A stretch of DNA of 64,000 nucleotides from Kordia periserrulae (GTDB lineage Bacteria; Bacteroidota; Bacteroidia; Flavobacteriales; Flavobacteriaceae), in contig NZ_QBKT01000002.1 in NCBI RefSeq assembly GCF_003054265.1, positions 496,001-560,000 of the forward strand. The letters are read 5' to 3'. The translations under genes and the position numbers were made by a program. Positions 10,571 to 19,809 of the stretch are shown here, in pieces (position 1 is the first letter of the stretch; each line of letters begins with the position of its first letter). Below the pieces are notes generated by a model. The model saw only the letters and a list, made by a program, of their open reading frames with translations, did no database searches and was not told where the DNA came from.

Positions 10571-10946
10571 TTGTCGGTTTTCAGTTTTCAGTAGTCAGTT
10601 ATTTTTATTTTAATTCAACAATCTAAAATCGTCAATCTAAAATCGTCAATCTGAAATCGTCAATCTGAAATCGTCAATCTAAAATCGTCAATCTAAAATC
10701 GTCAATCTAAAATCGTTAATCTGAAATCGTTAATCTGAAATCGTTAATCTAAAATCGTTAATCTAAAATCGTCAATCTAAAATCGTCAATCTAAAATCGT
10801 CAATCTAAAATCGTCAATCTAAAATCGTCAATCTAAAATCGTCAATCTACAATCGTTAATCTTTTGTTTTCAGTTATGAGTTTGATTTTACTATTTAAGC
10901 GTTCAACAAAAAACAAAAAACAAATAACGAACAGCCAGCAACCAAC
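10571..10946. other. Intergenic repeat region between convergent genes
   Basis: This region is dominated by the 14-bp array at 10620-10857. Around it are fragments of the recurring cassette (TTTTCAGTAGTCAGTTATTTT, CAACAAAAAAC). No gene is visible. Confidence 0.85.
10620..10857. repeat. 14-bp tandem repeat, 17 copies (AATCTAAAATCGTC)
   Basis: Seventeen head-to-tail 14-bp units vary at two positions: A/G in CTAAAA versus CTGAAA, and GTC versus GTT. Variants occur in runs, which suggests expansion by block duplication. The same word occurs singly or doubly in the intergenic regions near 13260, 14010, 16590, 23260, 23500, 41880 and 42005. Confidence 0.95.
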
Positions 10947-11705
10947 TCAATAACTCTTCAATGTAATTCCAAAAGTCAAAAACTGATCTTCCTGTTTTTG
11001 GTCAGCAATAACGACACTTTCAAACGTGTGTAAATAATTCACTTTAAAATTCATAAACTTCCAAATTGGCAGCTCTATTCCCACATCGGCTTGCCAGCGA
11101 AAATTATTATTATAGCGAATAGAAGGTTGAAAAAAGCTTTCGTGACTCAAAATGACTTTATCCTTAAACAGATGATACTTTCCATTTATCCAGATAGTAC
11201 CGCGTAATGTATTAATCGTGCCGCTTCCGTCAAATTCATCTTTGTTAAAATCGGTCATGGAAAAACGTGTGTATTCATATTCGCTTGTCAGGGAAACTTT
11301 GAGCCAACGTTTCTTATTTGTCAAAATTTGGTACGTAACACCGCCGCCCACCAAATAGCGCAAATCAATTTCTCTACGAAAATTTGTACTGATAAAGGCT
11401 AAAGCTTGCGAATAAAATCGCTTTTTGGGATTTAGGTATAAAAAATTCAGACTCAAAATATCTTCGTCTGCTTTTTCTTTGCCAAATTCTTGATACACGT
11501 ATGAGTTTTTCGTTTTAAAAACCCAATCGTTAAAAGGAGTAAAGGCAACTTCCGATTTTGCTCTAAAAATAAACGTGTCTACATTGCCACCTTGCCAAAA
11601 GCCTGTTAATGACAAATCGGCTTTTATTTTTAAAGAATCACTTTCATTAATCTGTGCTGTCAAAAATATGGGGAACAGCCACAGGCAATACCAAATCTTT
11701 TTCAT
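10947..11705 (-). CDS. DUF481 outer-membrane protein
   Basis: I chose the ATG at 11705 (MKKIWYCLWLFPIFLTAQ). It gives a clean signal peptide and has a GGAATTTGAG ribosome-binding region upstream; the longer frame needs a TTG. The 252-aa protein then follows the DUF481 pattern: LSLTGFWQGGNVDTF, many alternating beta strands, and a final aromatic strand ending LTFGITLKSY. DUF481 proteins are predicted beta-barrels or salt-induced outer-membrane proteins of unknown exact function. It is divergent from the DUF2911 gene. Confidence 0.85.
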   Translation of the reverse strand: MKKIWYCLWLFPIFLTAQINESDSLKIKADLSLTGFWQGGNVDTFIFRAKSEVAFTPFNDWVFKTKNSYVYQEFGKEKADEDILSLNFLYLNPKKRFYSQALAFISTNFRREIDLRYLVGGGVTYQILTNKKRWLKVSLTSEYEYTRFSMTDFNKDEFDGSGTINTLRGTIWINGKYHLFKDKVILSHESFFQPSIRYNNNFRWQADVGIELPIWKFMNFKVNYLHTFESVVIADQKQEDQFLTFGITLKSY

Positions 11706-11801
11706 CTCAAATTCCTTTTTCAAAAACGCCGTAAGATACTAAACATTTTTTAGAACGATTTCTTTCCTACAAATGTTAATTAACATTCCTAATGATAAGA
11801 T

Positions 11802-11832
11802 TAACAAAGCTATAACAAGTCAACTAAGTTTG
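11802..11832 (+). promoter_or_regulatory. Candidate promoter of the DUF2911 gene
   Basis: TAAGTTTG at 11825-11832 matches the -7 consensus TAnnTTTG. The -33 position 19 bp upstream reads TTAA, a poor match. The ATG is 44 bp downstream. Confidence 0.35.
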
Positions 11833-11876
11833 AAGTTCTAATTTGCTGTACACCAAATTAACACAATCAAAAAATT

Positions 11877-12986
11877 ATGAAATTAAAAATTACACCATTA
11901 GCAAACATAGCTTTTGTTCTTTGCTTGCTTTTAACCACAACAACCTTTGCGCAACTCAACACACCACGCGGCAGTCAAAAAGCTACCGTATCGCAAACCG
12001 TTGGAATTTCTGAAATTTCTGTCACCTATTCCAGACCTAAAGTACGAGAACGGGAACTATGGGGAAAACTAGTTCCGTACGGAATGAACAATCTCGGATT
12101 TGGAACTGCAACAGCATCTCCTTGGCGTGCTGGTGCCAATGAAAATACAGTCATTACGCTTTCGCATGATGCAAAAATAGGAGGAAAGCCTATCAAAGCA
12201 GGAACTTACGGATTGCACATGATTGTAAACGAAAATGACAAAGCAACAGTCATCTTTTCAAGCAATAGTACTTCTTGGGGAAGCTATTTTTATGATCCAT
12301 CTGAAGATGTATTGCGCGTTGATGTTATTACAACCGACATTCCGCACGAAGAATTATTAACATTCGATTTTATTCAGGTCACACCCAACTCTGCAACATT
12401 GGCATTACAATGGGGCACCAAAGAAATTCCGTTCGACATCAGTTTTGATGTTACCGAAATTGTATTGGCAGATATTCGTGATAAAATGCGCGATCAGCCA
12501 GGATTCAATCGTCAAACTTGGGAACAAGCCGCTTCGTATGCGCTCAACAATGGAGGCGATTTAGACGAAGCGTTGACTTGGATTAACAATGCAATTGCAG
12601 GACAATTTTACAGTCAACAAACATTTGCCAATACACAAATCAAAGCGGCCATCTTGATGAAACAAAACAAAAAACAAGAAGCCATTGCCGCAATGGATGA
12701 AGTAATGCCTATTGCAACGGCATTGGAAATTCACGGATACGGTCGTCAATTAATTTCGTTGGGAATGAAAGACAAAGCTTTAGAAGTTTTTGAATACAAT
12801 GCCAAAAAACACAAGGATACTTGGCCAGTACATTACGGAATGGCAAGAGGATATTCAGCGAAAGGCGACTATAAAAAAGCCATAAAACACCTAGAAAAAG
12901 CCTTGAAAAATGCACCAAATGCACAAAGTAAAGCCAATGTACAAGCAAACTTAGATAAACTCAAAAAAGGAGAAGATATCAATTAA
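11877..12986 (+). CDS. DUF2911 domain protein with TPR tail
   Basis: A 369-aa exported protein. A signal peptide (to about residue 26, TTTTFAQ) is followed by a DUF2911 domain at about 27-190. That domain shows SQTVGISEISVTYSRPKVR, WRAGANENTVI and GKPIKAGTYGLH, all typical of the family. The rest is helical with TPR-like pairs; the last, YSAKGDYKKAIKHLEKALKN, is clear. DUF2911 proteins are abundant in Bacteroidota and their function is unknown. The protein is probably periplasmic or on the cell surface. A hairpin terminator follows. Confidence 0.9.
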   Translation: MKLKITPLANIAFVLCLLLTTTTFAQLNTPRGSQKATVSQTVGISEISVTYSRPKVRERELWGKLVPYGMNNLGFGTATASPWRAGANENTVITLSHDAKIGGKPIKAGTYGLHMIVNENDKATVIFSSNSTSWGSYFYDPSEDVLRVDVITTDIPHEELLTFDFIQVTPNSATLALQWGTKEIPFDISFDVTEIVLADIRDKMRDQPGFNRQTWEQAASYALNNGGDLDEALTWINNAIAGQFYSQQTFANTQIKAAILMKQNKKQEAIAAMDEVMPIATALEIHGYGRQLISLGMKDKALEVFEYNAKKHKDTWPVHYGMARGYSAKGDYKKAIKHLEKALKNAPNAQSKANVQANLDKLKKGEDIN

Positions 12987-13040
12987 AAACATAAAAATTG
13001 CGACATGAATGAGAAACCATCGCCGTCATTCATCACCTAG

Positions 13041-13079
13041 AAAAAAGCATCTATCGTTTTGGTAGGTGCTTTTTTTTTA
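13041..13079 (+). terminator. Intrinsic terminator of the DUF2911 gene
   Basis: An imperfect stem (AGCATCTATC with GGTAGGTGCT, including G-T pairs) is preceded by A6 and followed by T9. It lies about 55 bp after the stop. Confidence 0.8.
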
Positions 13080-13127
13080 GTTGCTGGTTGCTGGTTGCTG
13101 GTTGTTGGTTGTTGGTTGTTGGTTGTC
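13079..13127. repeat. GGTTGCT/GGTTGTT heptamer repeat
   Basis: Seven consecutive 7-bp units: AGTTGCT, two GGTTGCT, three GGTTGTT, then GGTTGTC. The tract directly abuts the terminator T-run. Confidence 0.9.
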
Positions 13128-13554
13128 AGTTGGTCGCTTTGCTCCGTTGTGAGTTTTCGGTTGTCAGTTAGTTTCAATTATACATTCAACATTCAACATT
13201 CAACATCCAAAATTCAACATTCATTATTCGTTATTCGTTTTCGGTTATTTTCTAATTCTAAAATCTAAAATCGTAAATCTACAATCGTTAATCTTTTGTT
13301 GTCAGTTGGTCGCTTTGCTCCGTTGTGGGTTTTCGGTTGTCAGTTAGTTTCAATTCAACATTTAGCATTCAACATCCAACATCCAACATTCAACATTCAA
13401 CATTCAACATCCAACATTCATTAATCTAAAGCAAAAAAATACCAAGAGCGCCAGCGAGTCTAAAAATCTAGCAGCAAAGCAGTCTAGATTCTAAAAGCGT
13501 TCACGCTGAGCTTGTCGAAGTGAAGCGGTCTAAGAGCGTAGCGCATCTAAAACA

Positions 13555-13926
13555 TCATACATGCTGATCCATCAAAATCACATTTCCATCAGGATCGGTA
13601 ATCACTAAGCTTGTCGGTCCTGTAGTGGATTCATCCGCTTCACGGGCAAACTCAAAATTTTTGCTTTTCAATTCCTTTTGAATCTCTCGGATATCTGTAA
13701 ACGATTCCAACGGTTGCGCATCCTGATTCCACCCTGGATTGAATGTGAGCAAATTCCCTTCAAACATGCCTTGAAACAAACCAATCACAATATGATCATT
13801 TTTCATAATTAACCAATTCTGATTGATATCGCCGTGAAACTCTGAAAATCCTAAATCTTCATAAAAAGCTTTGGAAGCGTGAATGTCTTTTACGGAAAGA
13901 CTCACCGAAAATGCACCTAATTTCAT
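13555..13926 (-). CDS. VOC (glyoxalase/bleomycin-resistance fold) family protein
   Basis: I chose the ATG at 13926 (MKLGAFSVSLSVKDIHAS). The longer frame adds residues that come from repeat DNA. The 123-aa protein shows the VOC pattern: SLSVKDIHASKAFYEDLGF at the start, a central WLIMKNDHIVIGLF strand, and the ending LVITDPDGNVILMDQHV. Members are metal-dependent dioxygenases, lyases or resistance proteins; the substrate here cannot be told. It lies alone between two composite repeat regions. Confidence 0.88.
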   Translation of the reverse strand: MKLGAFSVSLSVKDIHASKAFYEDLGFSEFHGDINQNWLIMKNDHIVIGLFQGMFEGNLLTFNPGWNQDAQPLESFTDIREIQKELKSKNFEFAREADESTTGPTSLVITDPDGNVILMDQHV

Positions 13927-14089
13927 AATTGTTGTTTTTTTGTTATCTGTTATCTTTTGGTTATCAGTTTTCAATTGTCGGTTTTCAGTTTTCAGTTATT
14001 TTCTAATTCTAAAATCTACAATCGTTAATCTACAATCGTCAATCTACAATCGTCAATCTTTTTTTGTCAGTTTTCTGTTGGTTTCAATA

Positions 14090-14236
14090 CAACATTCAAT
14101 ATTCAGCCTCCAACATTCAACGTTCAGCATCCAACATCCAACATTCAACATTCAACATCCAACATCCAACATTCAACATTCAACATTCAGCCTCCAACAT
14201 CCAACATCCAACATCCAACATTCAACATCCAACATT
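14090..14236. repeat. CAACATT/CAACATC heptamer repeat, 21 units
   Basis: Twenty-one 7-bp units run in unbroken phase. Most are CAACATT or CAACATC; a few are CAGCCTC, CAATATT, CAACGTT or CAGCATC. Confidence 0.93.
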
Positions 14237-14280
14237 TAAAATTAAAAAACCAGATGCTAAAAGCAAAGCAGTCTAAAAGA

Positions 14281-14298
14281 TTCCTGCCTAGGCGGGAA
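14281..14298. repeat. 18-bp palindromic intergenic repeat
   Basis: TTCCTGCCTAGGCGGGAA is an inverted repeat around CCTAGG with one G-T mispair. It is the type of short palindrome often seen between genes in this phylum. Confidence 0.6.
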
Positions 14299-14326
14299 CA
14301 AGTCTAAAAGCGAAGCATTCTAACAT

Positions 14327-16432
14327 CTAAGATATATAATTCCAAATATTCTTGTGTTTTACCAATTGCGCGTAGGTATACCGAACGGCTTTATGCTCTG
14401 GCAACGCCAAATTCGGATCAGACTTCAACACTTTTTGGGCGTAATAACGCGCTGTTTTTAAAATATCATTGTCTTTGACGATGTCTGCAATTTTTAAGTT
14501 CAACACACCACTTTGTTGTGTGCCCATAATGTTTCCAGGACCACGAAGTTTTAAATCCACTTCCGCAATTTCGAATCCGTCGCTGGTTCGTACCATCGTT
14601 TCTAGGCGAGTTTTTCCGTCAGCACTTAATTTGTGACTCGTCATGAGAATACAAAAACTCTGCTCCGCACCACGACCTACACGACCGCGCAACTGATGCA
14701 ATTGCGACAAACCAAAACGTTCGGCACTTTCTATAATCATTACAGAAGCATTCGGTACATTCACACCAACTTCAATCACAGTCGTTGCCACCATAATTTG
14801 CGTTTCGCCTCTAATAAAACGATTCATTTCAAAATCTTTGTCCGCAGGTTTCATCTTTCCATGCACAATTGAAATTTGATAGTTGGGCATCGGAAATTCG
14901 CGCGCAATGCTTTCGTAACCGTCCATTAAATCTTTATAATCCAACTGTTCCGATTCTTGAATCAACGGATACACAATATAAATCTGTCTTCCTTTCGCAA
15001 TCTCATCCCGAATAAATTTAAAAACTTTCAAACGATTGCTATCATATCGATGCACCGTTTTAATGGTTTTTCTGCCAGGCGGCAATTCATCAATCACAGA
15101 CACATCCAAATCGCCATACAAACTCATCGCTAAGGTTCGCGGAATGGGCGTTGCGGTCATGACTAAAATATGTGGTGGCACGGTATTTTTTCGCCATAAT
15201 TTGGCACGTTGGGCAACTCCAAACCGATGTTGCTCGTCAATAATTGCCAATCCGAGATTTTGAAACTGTACTTTATCTTCCAAAAGCGCGTGTGTTCCAA
15301 TCAAAATGTGTAGCGAACCATCTTCCAACATTTCATGAATCACGCGTCGTTCTTTGGTTTTGGTAGAACCTGTGAGTAGCTTTACGTTCAATCCCAACGG
15401 TTCCACCAATTCCATAATGCCGTTGTAATGCTGAATTGCCAATATTTCCGTCGGCGCCATGATGCAGGCTTGAAAATCGTTGTCTATCGCGAGAAGCATA
15501 GACATCAGTGCGACAATCGTTTTTCCTGAACCGACATCGCCTTGCAACAAGCGATTCATTTGTGCGTTGCTGCCCAAATCGTTCCGTATTTCTTTGATTA
15601 CGCGTTTTTGTGCGTTGGTGAGTTCAAAAGGCAAGTGATTTTTATAGAACTCATTAAACTTTTCGCCCACTTGGTCAAACGGAAACCCTTTTATCTTGCT
15701 TTTATGGATGAGGTTTTTCATGATGAGTTGCACTTGTATGTAAAACAACTCTTCAAACTTTAGTCGGTATTGCGCTTTGGCAAGCAATTCTTGATTTTTT
15801 GGGAAGTGAATATTAAATAAAGCTTCACTCTTCGAAATCAATTTGAGTTCTTCCAAAATCGTTGGCGGCAAAGTTTCATAAAACTGCGTGCGCGCTTCTA
15901 TAAACAGTTGTTGCATCAACTTATTGATGACTCTGTTGGTGATGCCTTTGTTGTTTAATTTTTCTGTGGAAGGATACACAGGTTGCATGGCAGTTCGCAA
16001 ACTTGCTTCATGGTCTTTCAACAATTCCATTTCAGGATGCGGCATCGAGAACAATCCGTTGAACCAATTCGTTTTGCCGAAAATGACGTACGGCGTATTC
16101 AGCTTCAAGCTGTCTTTAATCCATTTATGACCGCGAAACCATACCAACTCCATTTCGCCTGTACCGTCCGTAAACGTAGCAACCAAGCGTTTGCCTCGTT
16201 GTTGCTGTACCATTTTTAGATGGACGACCTTTCCGACGACTTGCACTTCCGAAGAGTTTCGTTGCAGTTCGTTGATTTTAAAATAGCGTGTTTTGTCAAT
16301 ATACCGATTCGGAAACAGATTGATAAAGTCTTGATACGTATGAATTCCCAACTCCTTACGTAGCAAATCCGCACGATTCGGACCGACGCCTTTTAGGTAA
16401 TCTATGGGAGTTTGTAGGATGTTTGAATTCAT
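14327..16432 (-). CDS. recG: ATP-dependent DNA helicase RecG
   Basis: A 701-aa protein of the length usual for RecG. It is a monomeric superfamily-2 helicase that remodels stalled forks and Holliday junctions. The N-terminal wedge/OB domain begins DYLKGVGPNRADLLRKELGI. Helicase motifs follow: Walker A GDVGSGKT near residue 300, DEQH near 399, TATPIPRTLAMSLYGDLDVS, the GRVGRGAEQSFCIL arginine-finger region, and the RecG C-terminal ending. Start and end are unambiguous. It is flanked on both sides by composite repeat DNA. Confidence 0.97.
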   Translation of the reverse strand: MNSNILQTPIDYLKGVGPNRADLLRKELGIHTYQDFINLFPNRYIDKTRYFKINELQRNSSEVQVVGKVVHLKMVQQQRGKRLVATFTDGTGEMELVWFRGHKWIKDSLKLNTPYVIFGKTNWFNGLFSMPHPEMELLKDHEASLRTAMQPVYPSTEKLNNKGITNRVINKLMQQLFIEARTQFYETLPPTILEELKLISKSEALFNIHFPKNQELLAKAQYRLKFEELFYIQVQLIMKNLIHKSKIKGFPFDQVGEKFNEFYKNHLPFELTNAQKRVIKEIRNDLGSNAQMNRLLQGDVGSGKTIVALMSMLLAIDNDFQACIMAPTEILAIQHYNGIMELVEPLGLNVKLLTGSTKTKERRVIHEMLEDGSLHILIGTHALLEDKVQFQNLGLAIIDEQHRFGVAQRAKLWRKNTVPPHILVMTATPIPRTLAMSLYGDLDVSVIDELPPGRKTIKTVHRYDSNRLKVFKFIRDEIAKGRQIYIVYPLIQESEQLDYKDLMDGYESIAREFPMPNYQISIVHGKMKPADKDFEMNRFIRGETQIMVATTVIEVGVNVPNASVMIIESAERFGLSQLHQLRGRVGRGAEQSFCILMTSHKLSADGKTRLETMVRTSDGFEIAEVDLKLRGPGNIMGTQQSGVLNLKIADIVKDNDILKTARYYAQKVLKSDPNLALPEHKAVRYTYAQLVKHKNIWNYIS

Positions 16433-16743
16433 TAACTCAAAAGTAAAACTTTTGATTGAAAGTTTAATAATGGTTAGTATTTAGTTTTCAGTTGTCGGTT
16501 GGTCGCTTCGCTCTTAGCTTTTGGCTCTTGGCTCTTGGCTCTTTTTTCAGTTGTCTTTTTTCAGTTTTCAGTCTTTTTAATTCAAAAATCAAAAATCGTC
16601 AATCTACAATCGTTAATCTTTTGTTGTCAGTTAGTCGCTTTGCTCCGTTATCGGTTTTCTATTAGTTTCAATTCAACATCCAACACCCAACATCCAACAT
16701 CTAAAACCCAACCCCCAACCCCCAACATTGTAATTATAACCAC
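16433..16743. other. Intergenic composite repeat region
   Basis: This gap between recG and the next minus-strand gene contains GGTCGCTTCGCTCTTAGC, four GGCTCTT-type units, AAAAATCGTCAATC words and the CAACATC tract at 16674-16729. No gene is visible. Confidence 0.8.
16674..16729. repeat. CAACATC/CAACCCC heptamer repeat
   Basis: Eight 7-bp units keep phase: CAACATC, CAACACC, two CAACATC, TAAAACC, two CAACCCC, CAACATT. Confidence 0.9.
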
Positions 16744-16995
16744 TTACTTTTTAAACAAACCAGCTACAAAAAGAACCACAACAGCTCCAACGGCTCCTTG
16801 TAAAATATCTCTCAGCATGTGGTGCATTCCTGAAAACCAATTAATATTGAATTCTTTAAATAACCATCCCGCGACTACGCCGCCAATGATTCCAAGAATA
16901 ATATTTAAAAGCAGACCAAATCCGCCGCCTCGCATCAGGCTTCCTGCCAACCATCCAGCCAAAGCGCCAACTAATAAAGCATATAATAAACTCAT
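16744..16995 (-). CDS. GlsB/YeaQ/YmgE-family small membrane protein
   Basis: I chose the ATG at 16995 (MSLLYALLVGALAGWLAGSL) because it starts directly with the first membrane helix; the longer frame adds a poor N-terminus. The 83-aa protein has three hydrophobic helices, including GGGFGLLLNIILGIIGGVVA and a C-terminal GAVGAVVVLFVAGLF. The glycine-rich pattern fits the transglycosylase-associated/GlsB stress-response family of inner-membrane proteins. The biochemical role is unknown. Confidence 0.85.
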   Translation of the reverse strand: MSLLYALLVGALAGWLAGSLMRGGGFGLLLNIILGIIGGVVAGWLFKEFNINWFSGMHHMLRDILQGAVGAVVVLFVAGLFKK

Positions 16996-17138
16996 AATAT
17001 AGGTGTATTTTAGTGTTTTTTTAAAGGTATAGAAATATTTAAAGTAAAGCAACGTTATTGGAAATTCTTAAACTTATGAGTACTTCTTTTTGTAAGATTT
17101 TATAACTATATTAGAATCTCTTTAAAAACTTTCACCTA

Positions 17139-19787
17139 ATGATGTCTGACTTAGAAAAAAAGATTGCATTGTATACACAAAATATAGAGAATGGCATTGA
17201 TGTGATTAATAGTTACTTTCAAAGAGGAAATGTTTACCAAGATTTAAAAAACTATGAATTAGCATTAAAAGATTACACTAAGGCTATTGAGTTAGATAAA
17301 AATTATTCGCATGCATATTATAATAGAGGAATTGTTTACAGAAAGTTAAAAAAGTACGAATTAGCTTTAAGAGATTGCACAAAGGCTATTGAGTTTGATA
17401 AAAATGATTCGGGGGCATATAACAACAGAGGAAATGTTTACCATGAGTTAAAAAACTATGACTTAGCATTAGAAGATTTTACAAAAGCTATTGAGTTAGA
17501 TAAAAATTATTCGCATGCATATTATAATAGAGGAATTGTTTACCAAGGTTTAAAAAAATATGAATTGGCCTTAAATGATTATACTAAGGCTATTGAGTTA
17601 GATAAAAATTATTTAACTGCATATAACAACAGAGGAATTATTTACCGAGAGTTAAAAAAGTATGAATTAGCTTTAGATAATTATACTAAGGCTATTGAGT
17701 TAGATAAAAATTATTTAACTGCATATAACAACAGAGGAAATGTTTACCATGAGTTAAAAAAGTATGAATTAGCTTTAGATAATTATACTAAGGCAATTGA
17801 GTTGGATAAAAATGATTCGGATGCATATAACAACAGAGGAATTATTTACCGAGAGTTAAAAAATTATGAATTAGCATTGAGAGATTATACTAAGACAATT
17901 GAGTTAGATAAAAATGATTCGGAAGCATATTTTAATAGAGGAGTTGTTTACAAAGAGTTAAAAAAATATGAATTAGCTTTAAGAGATTATACTAAGGCTA
18001 TTGAGTTAGATAAAAATTATTTAAAAGCATATATTAATAGAGGGAATGTTTACAGCAAATTAAAAAACTATGAATCAGCGCTAATAGATTACACAGAAGC
18101 TATTGAGTTGGATAAAAATTATACTGATGCATATAATAACAGAGGAAGTGTTTATTATGATTTAAAAAATTATGAATTAGCTTTAAAAGACTATCTACAA
18201 GTTATTGAGTTGAATAAAGAGTATTCAACAGTATATCTTAATCTTTTCTTATTATATGATGATATTGGAGATTTTGTAAAAATGAAGTTTTATGGTCATC
18301 TGTATTTGTATTACTCGTTTAAAGAAAGAGAAATTGAATTAAGAAGTACGGTTTTAAATCTATGGCAAGACAATATTTATAATTATAAATTCCTTTTGGA
18401 AAACTTTGCCATTGATTTTGACAGCTTTTTGTTTGTCAATTATAAAAGCAAACTTCAACATATTCAACCCATAGAAGATTACTATAACTTTTTATGCATA
18501 TCAAATCTAGATCAACGTACTAAAGAAAGTCAACGCGCTATTTTAAATTATTATTTAGGAAGTCCTGTAGCAGCCTATATTCAGTATGATGAGGTTTTAG
18601 ATGAAGATTATTACCCGTTGACCGCACAGGAGCTATATTATTATTCATTAATGGCGGATATTTTAAAGCTGGATGCAGAAGAAATCTTAAATGCTGCTAT
18701 TGAGGAACTAGCAGAAAAAGAAGATAAATCGGCAAAAGACCTTTACTACTTAGGTCAGCTATACTTATTGAATTCTAATGAAGTAGAAGCAAACGAATGT
18801 TTCAAAAACTCACAAGAGTTTGTCCCTTCTTTTATATTGTTTATGAGTTTTGAAAAAGATAAAGCAACACAAAAACAACTTCTAGAAAAACTACTAAAAC
18901 TCAATCAAGATGTTTTGATTTCATACTTTACAGGATATCCGAGAACAACTATTGAAACAGAAAATAGTTTTGAAACACAATTTGAACACTATTTTTTTAC
19001 GACTGAATTGTTTGCTGCTGTTTCAAAAATCAAAGAAAGGTATCAACTGCCAGAGTACTTACAAGGATATAACCATCTTAAAATATGGGAGACTTTTTAT
19101 CTTCCAGATAGTGAACAAGCTATCATTGACAAAGCCTTTCAAAATCATAAGATTCAAGAATTGGTTGATACCATTACCCAAGATTTAGAGATAAAATTAG
19201 TGTCCATTGATGTTACTGAGAAGACAAATTATTTAGAAAAAATAAAACATAGTTTACGGGAAGATCAAGATTTGGATATCAGAGAAGCGTTTGACTCACT
19301 TTTAAAGACGCTAAAAGAAAACGGAAATCTAGAAAATCATCTTGGACAAATGATTGAAAAGTTTCAACTAGAAAAAATACAATTGTATCTTTATTTTATC
19401 TCCTATTTTTATTTACAGGGAAATCTTGATAGTTACCAAGCTTTTTCACTATTTAGTTACTTACTCGAAACTGTAAGTTTAAAAAAATCAAAAGCGATAA
19501 AAGAGTCTCTAGAATTATTAATACCATCAGATTTTAGTGAATTATTTATAACTACTATAGGATTAAGTAGGCATTTGTATAAGTTGGTTCATCTACATAA
19601 AGCATACAATGTACTTTTCGAAGATTACAGTGCGTATCAACTACAAAAGGAATCACATTACATGACGTTCAAAAAGAATATAAATACTTATATATCAATT
19701 AATAAAGAAACTTTATCAGAGGAAATGTTTAATAAAAAGTTTCAATGTTTTCCTGCAATTATTGAGCATAATTTGAAAAATATATAA
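17139..19787 (+). CDS. TPR-repeat protein with long unassigned C-terminal region
   Basis: An 882-aa protein. Residues about 23-362 are ten canonical 34-residue TPR units of nearly identical sequence (pattern NRG.VY.ELK.YELAL.DYTKAIELDKN), followed by one degenerate unit. The remaining 480 residues are helical, rich in Leu, Tyr, Lys and Glu, and I recognise no domain. There is no signal peptide or membrane segment, so it is probably a cytoplasmic scaffold. The DNA of the repeats is a 102-bp tandem array, prone to change in copy number. It ends next to the TCCCTAA heptamer array. No functional context is visible. Confidence 0.88.
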   Translation: MMSDLEKKIALYTQNIENGIDVINSYFQRGNVYQDLKNYELALKDYTKAIELDKNYSHAYYNRGIVYRKLKKYELALRDCTKAIEFDKNDSGAYNNRGNVYHELKNYDLALEDFTKAIELDKNYSHAYYNRGIVYQGLKKYELALNDYTKAIELDKNYLTAYNNRGIIYRELKKYELALDNYTKAIELDKNYLTAYNNRGNVYHELKKYELALDNYTKAIELDKNDSDAYNNRGIIYRELKNYELALRDYTKTIELDKNDSEAYFNRGVVYKELKKYELALRDYTKAIELDKNYLKAYINRGNVYSKLKNYESALIDYTEAIELDKNYTDAYNNRGSVYYDLKNYELALKDYLQVIELNKEYSTVYLNLFLLYDDIGDFVKMKFYGHLYLYYSFKEREIELRSTVLNLWQDNIYNYKFLLENFAIDFDSFLFVNYKSKLQHIQPIEDYYNFLCISNLDQRTKESQRAILNYYLGSPVAAYIQYDEVLDEDYYPLTAQELYYYSLMADILKLDAEEILNAAIEELAEKEDKSAKDLYYLGQLYLLNSNEVEANECFKNSQEFVPSFILFMSFEKDKATQKQLLEKLLKLNQDVLISYFTGYPRTTIETENSFETQFEHYFFTTELFAAVSKIKERYQLPEYLQGYNHLKIWETFYLPDSEQAIIDKAFQNHKIQELVDTITQDLEIKLVSIDVTEKTNYLEKIKHSLREDQDLDIREAFDSLLKTLKENGNLENHLGQMIEKFQLEKIQLYLYFISYFYLQGNLDSYQAFSLFSYLLETVSLKKSKAIKESLELLIPSDFSELFITTIGLSRHLYKLVHLHKAYNVLFEDYSAYQLQKESHYMTFKKNINTYISINKETLSEEMFNKKFQCFPAIIEHNLKNI
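17205..18224 (+). repeat. 102-bp coding tandem repeat, 10 units
   Basis: Ten units of 102 bp encode the TPR motifs. Segments such as GCTATTGAGTTAGATAAAAA recur almost unchanged from unit to unit. Confidence 0.9.
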
Positions 19788-19809
19788 TATTTCACCTAAT
19801 GTATGTACT

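Larger units (their letters stand above)
12987..13554. other. Intergenic composite repeat region
   Basis: After the terminator this gap carries two successive copies of a composite cassette: GTCAGTTGGTCGCTTTGCTC, then GGTTTTCGGTTGTCAG, then TTAGTTTCAATT, then CAACATT/CAACATC heptamers, then the ATCGTTAATC words. Towards 13440-13550 come different short motifs (TCTAAAAGCG, GCTGAGCTTGTCGAAGTG). Open frames here are products of the repeats and not genes. Confidence 0.85.
13927..14326. other. Intergenic composite repeat region
   Basis: This gap contains cassette words (TTTTCAGTTATTTTCTAATTC, ATCTACAATCGTCA), the 21-unit heptamer tract and a perfect-type palindrome (14281-14298). No genuine gene is seen. 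Confidence 0.8.

Noticed and set aside
10620-10857. CRISPR array
   Set aside because: The 14-bp units are directly adjacent with no unique spacers, and no cas genes are present.
13059-13268. Open frame of 69 codons rich in Leu and Val
   Set aside because: It lies wholly in heptamer repeat DNA and the terminator T-run; its composition comes from the repeat.
13883-14276. Two overlapping frames with repeated SIQHPTSN-like residues
   Set aside because: Both are translations of the CAACATT array. They overlap each other and the start of the VOC gene.
16499-17002. A 167-codon plus-strand frame
   Set aside because: It covers composite repeats and then runs antisense through the GlsB-like gene; no ribosome-binding site or family resemblance.
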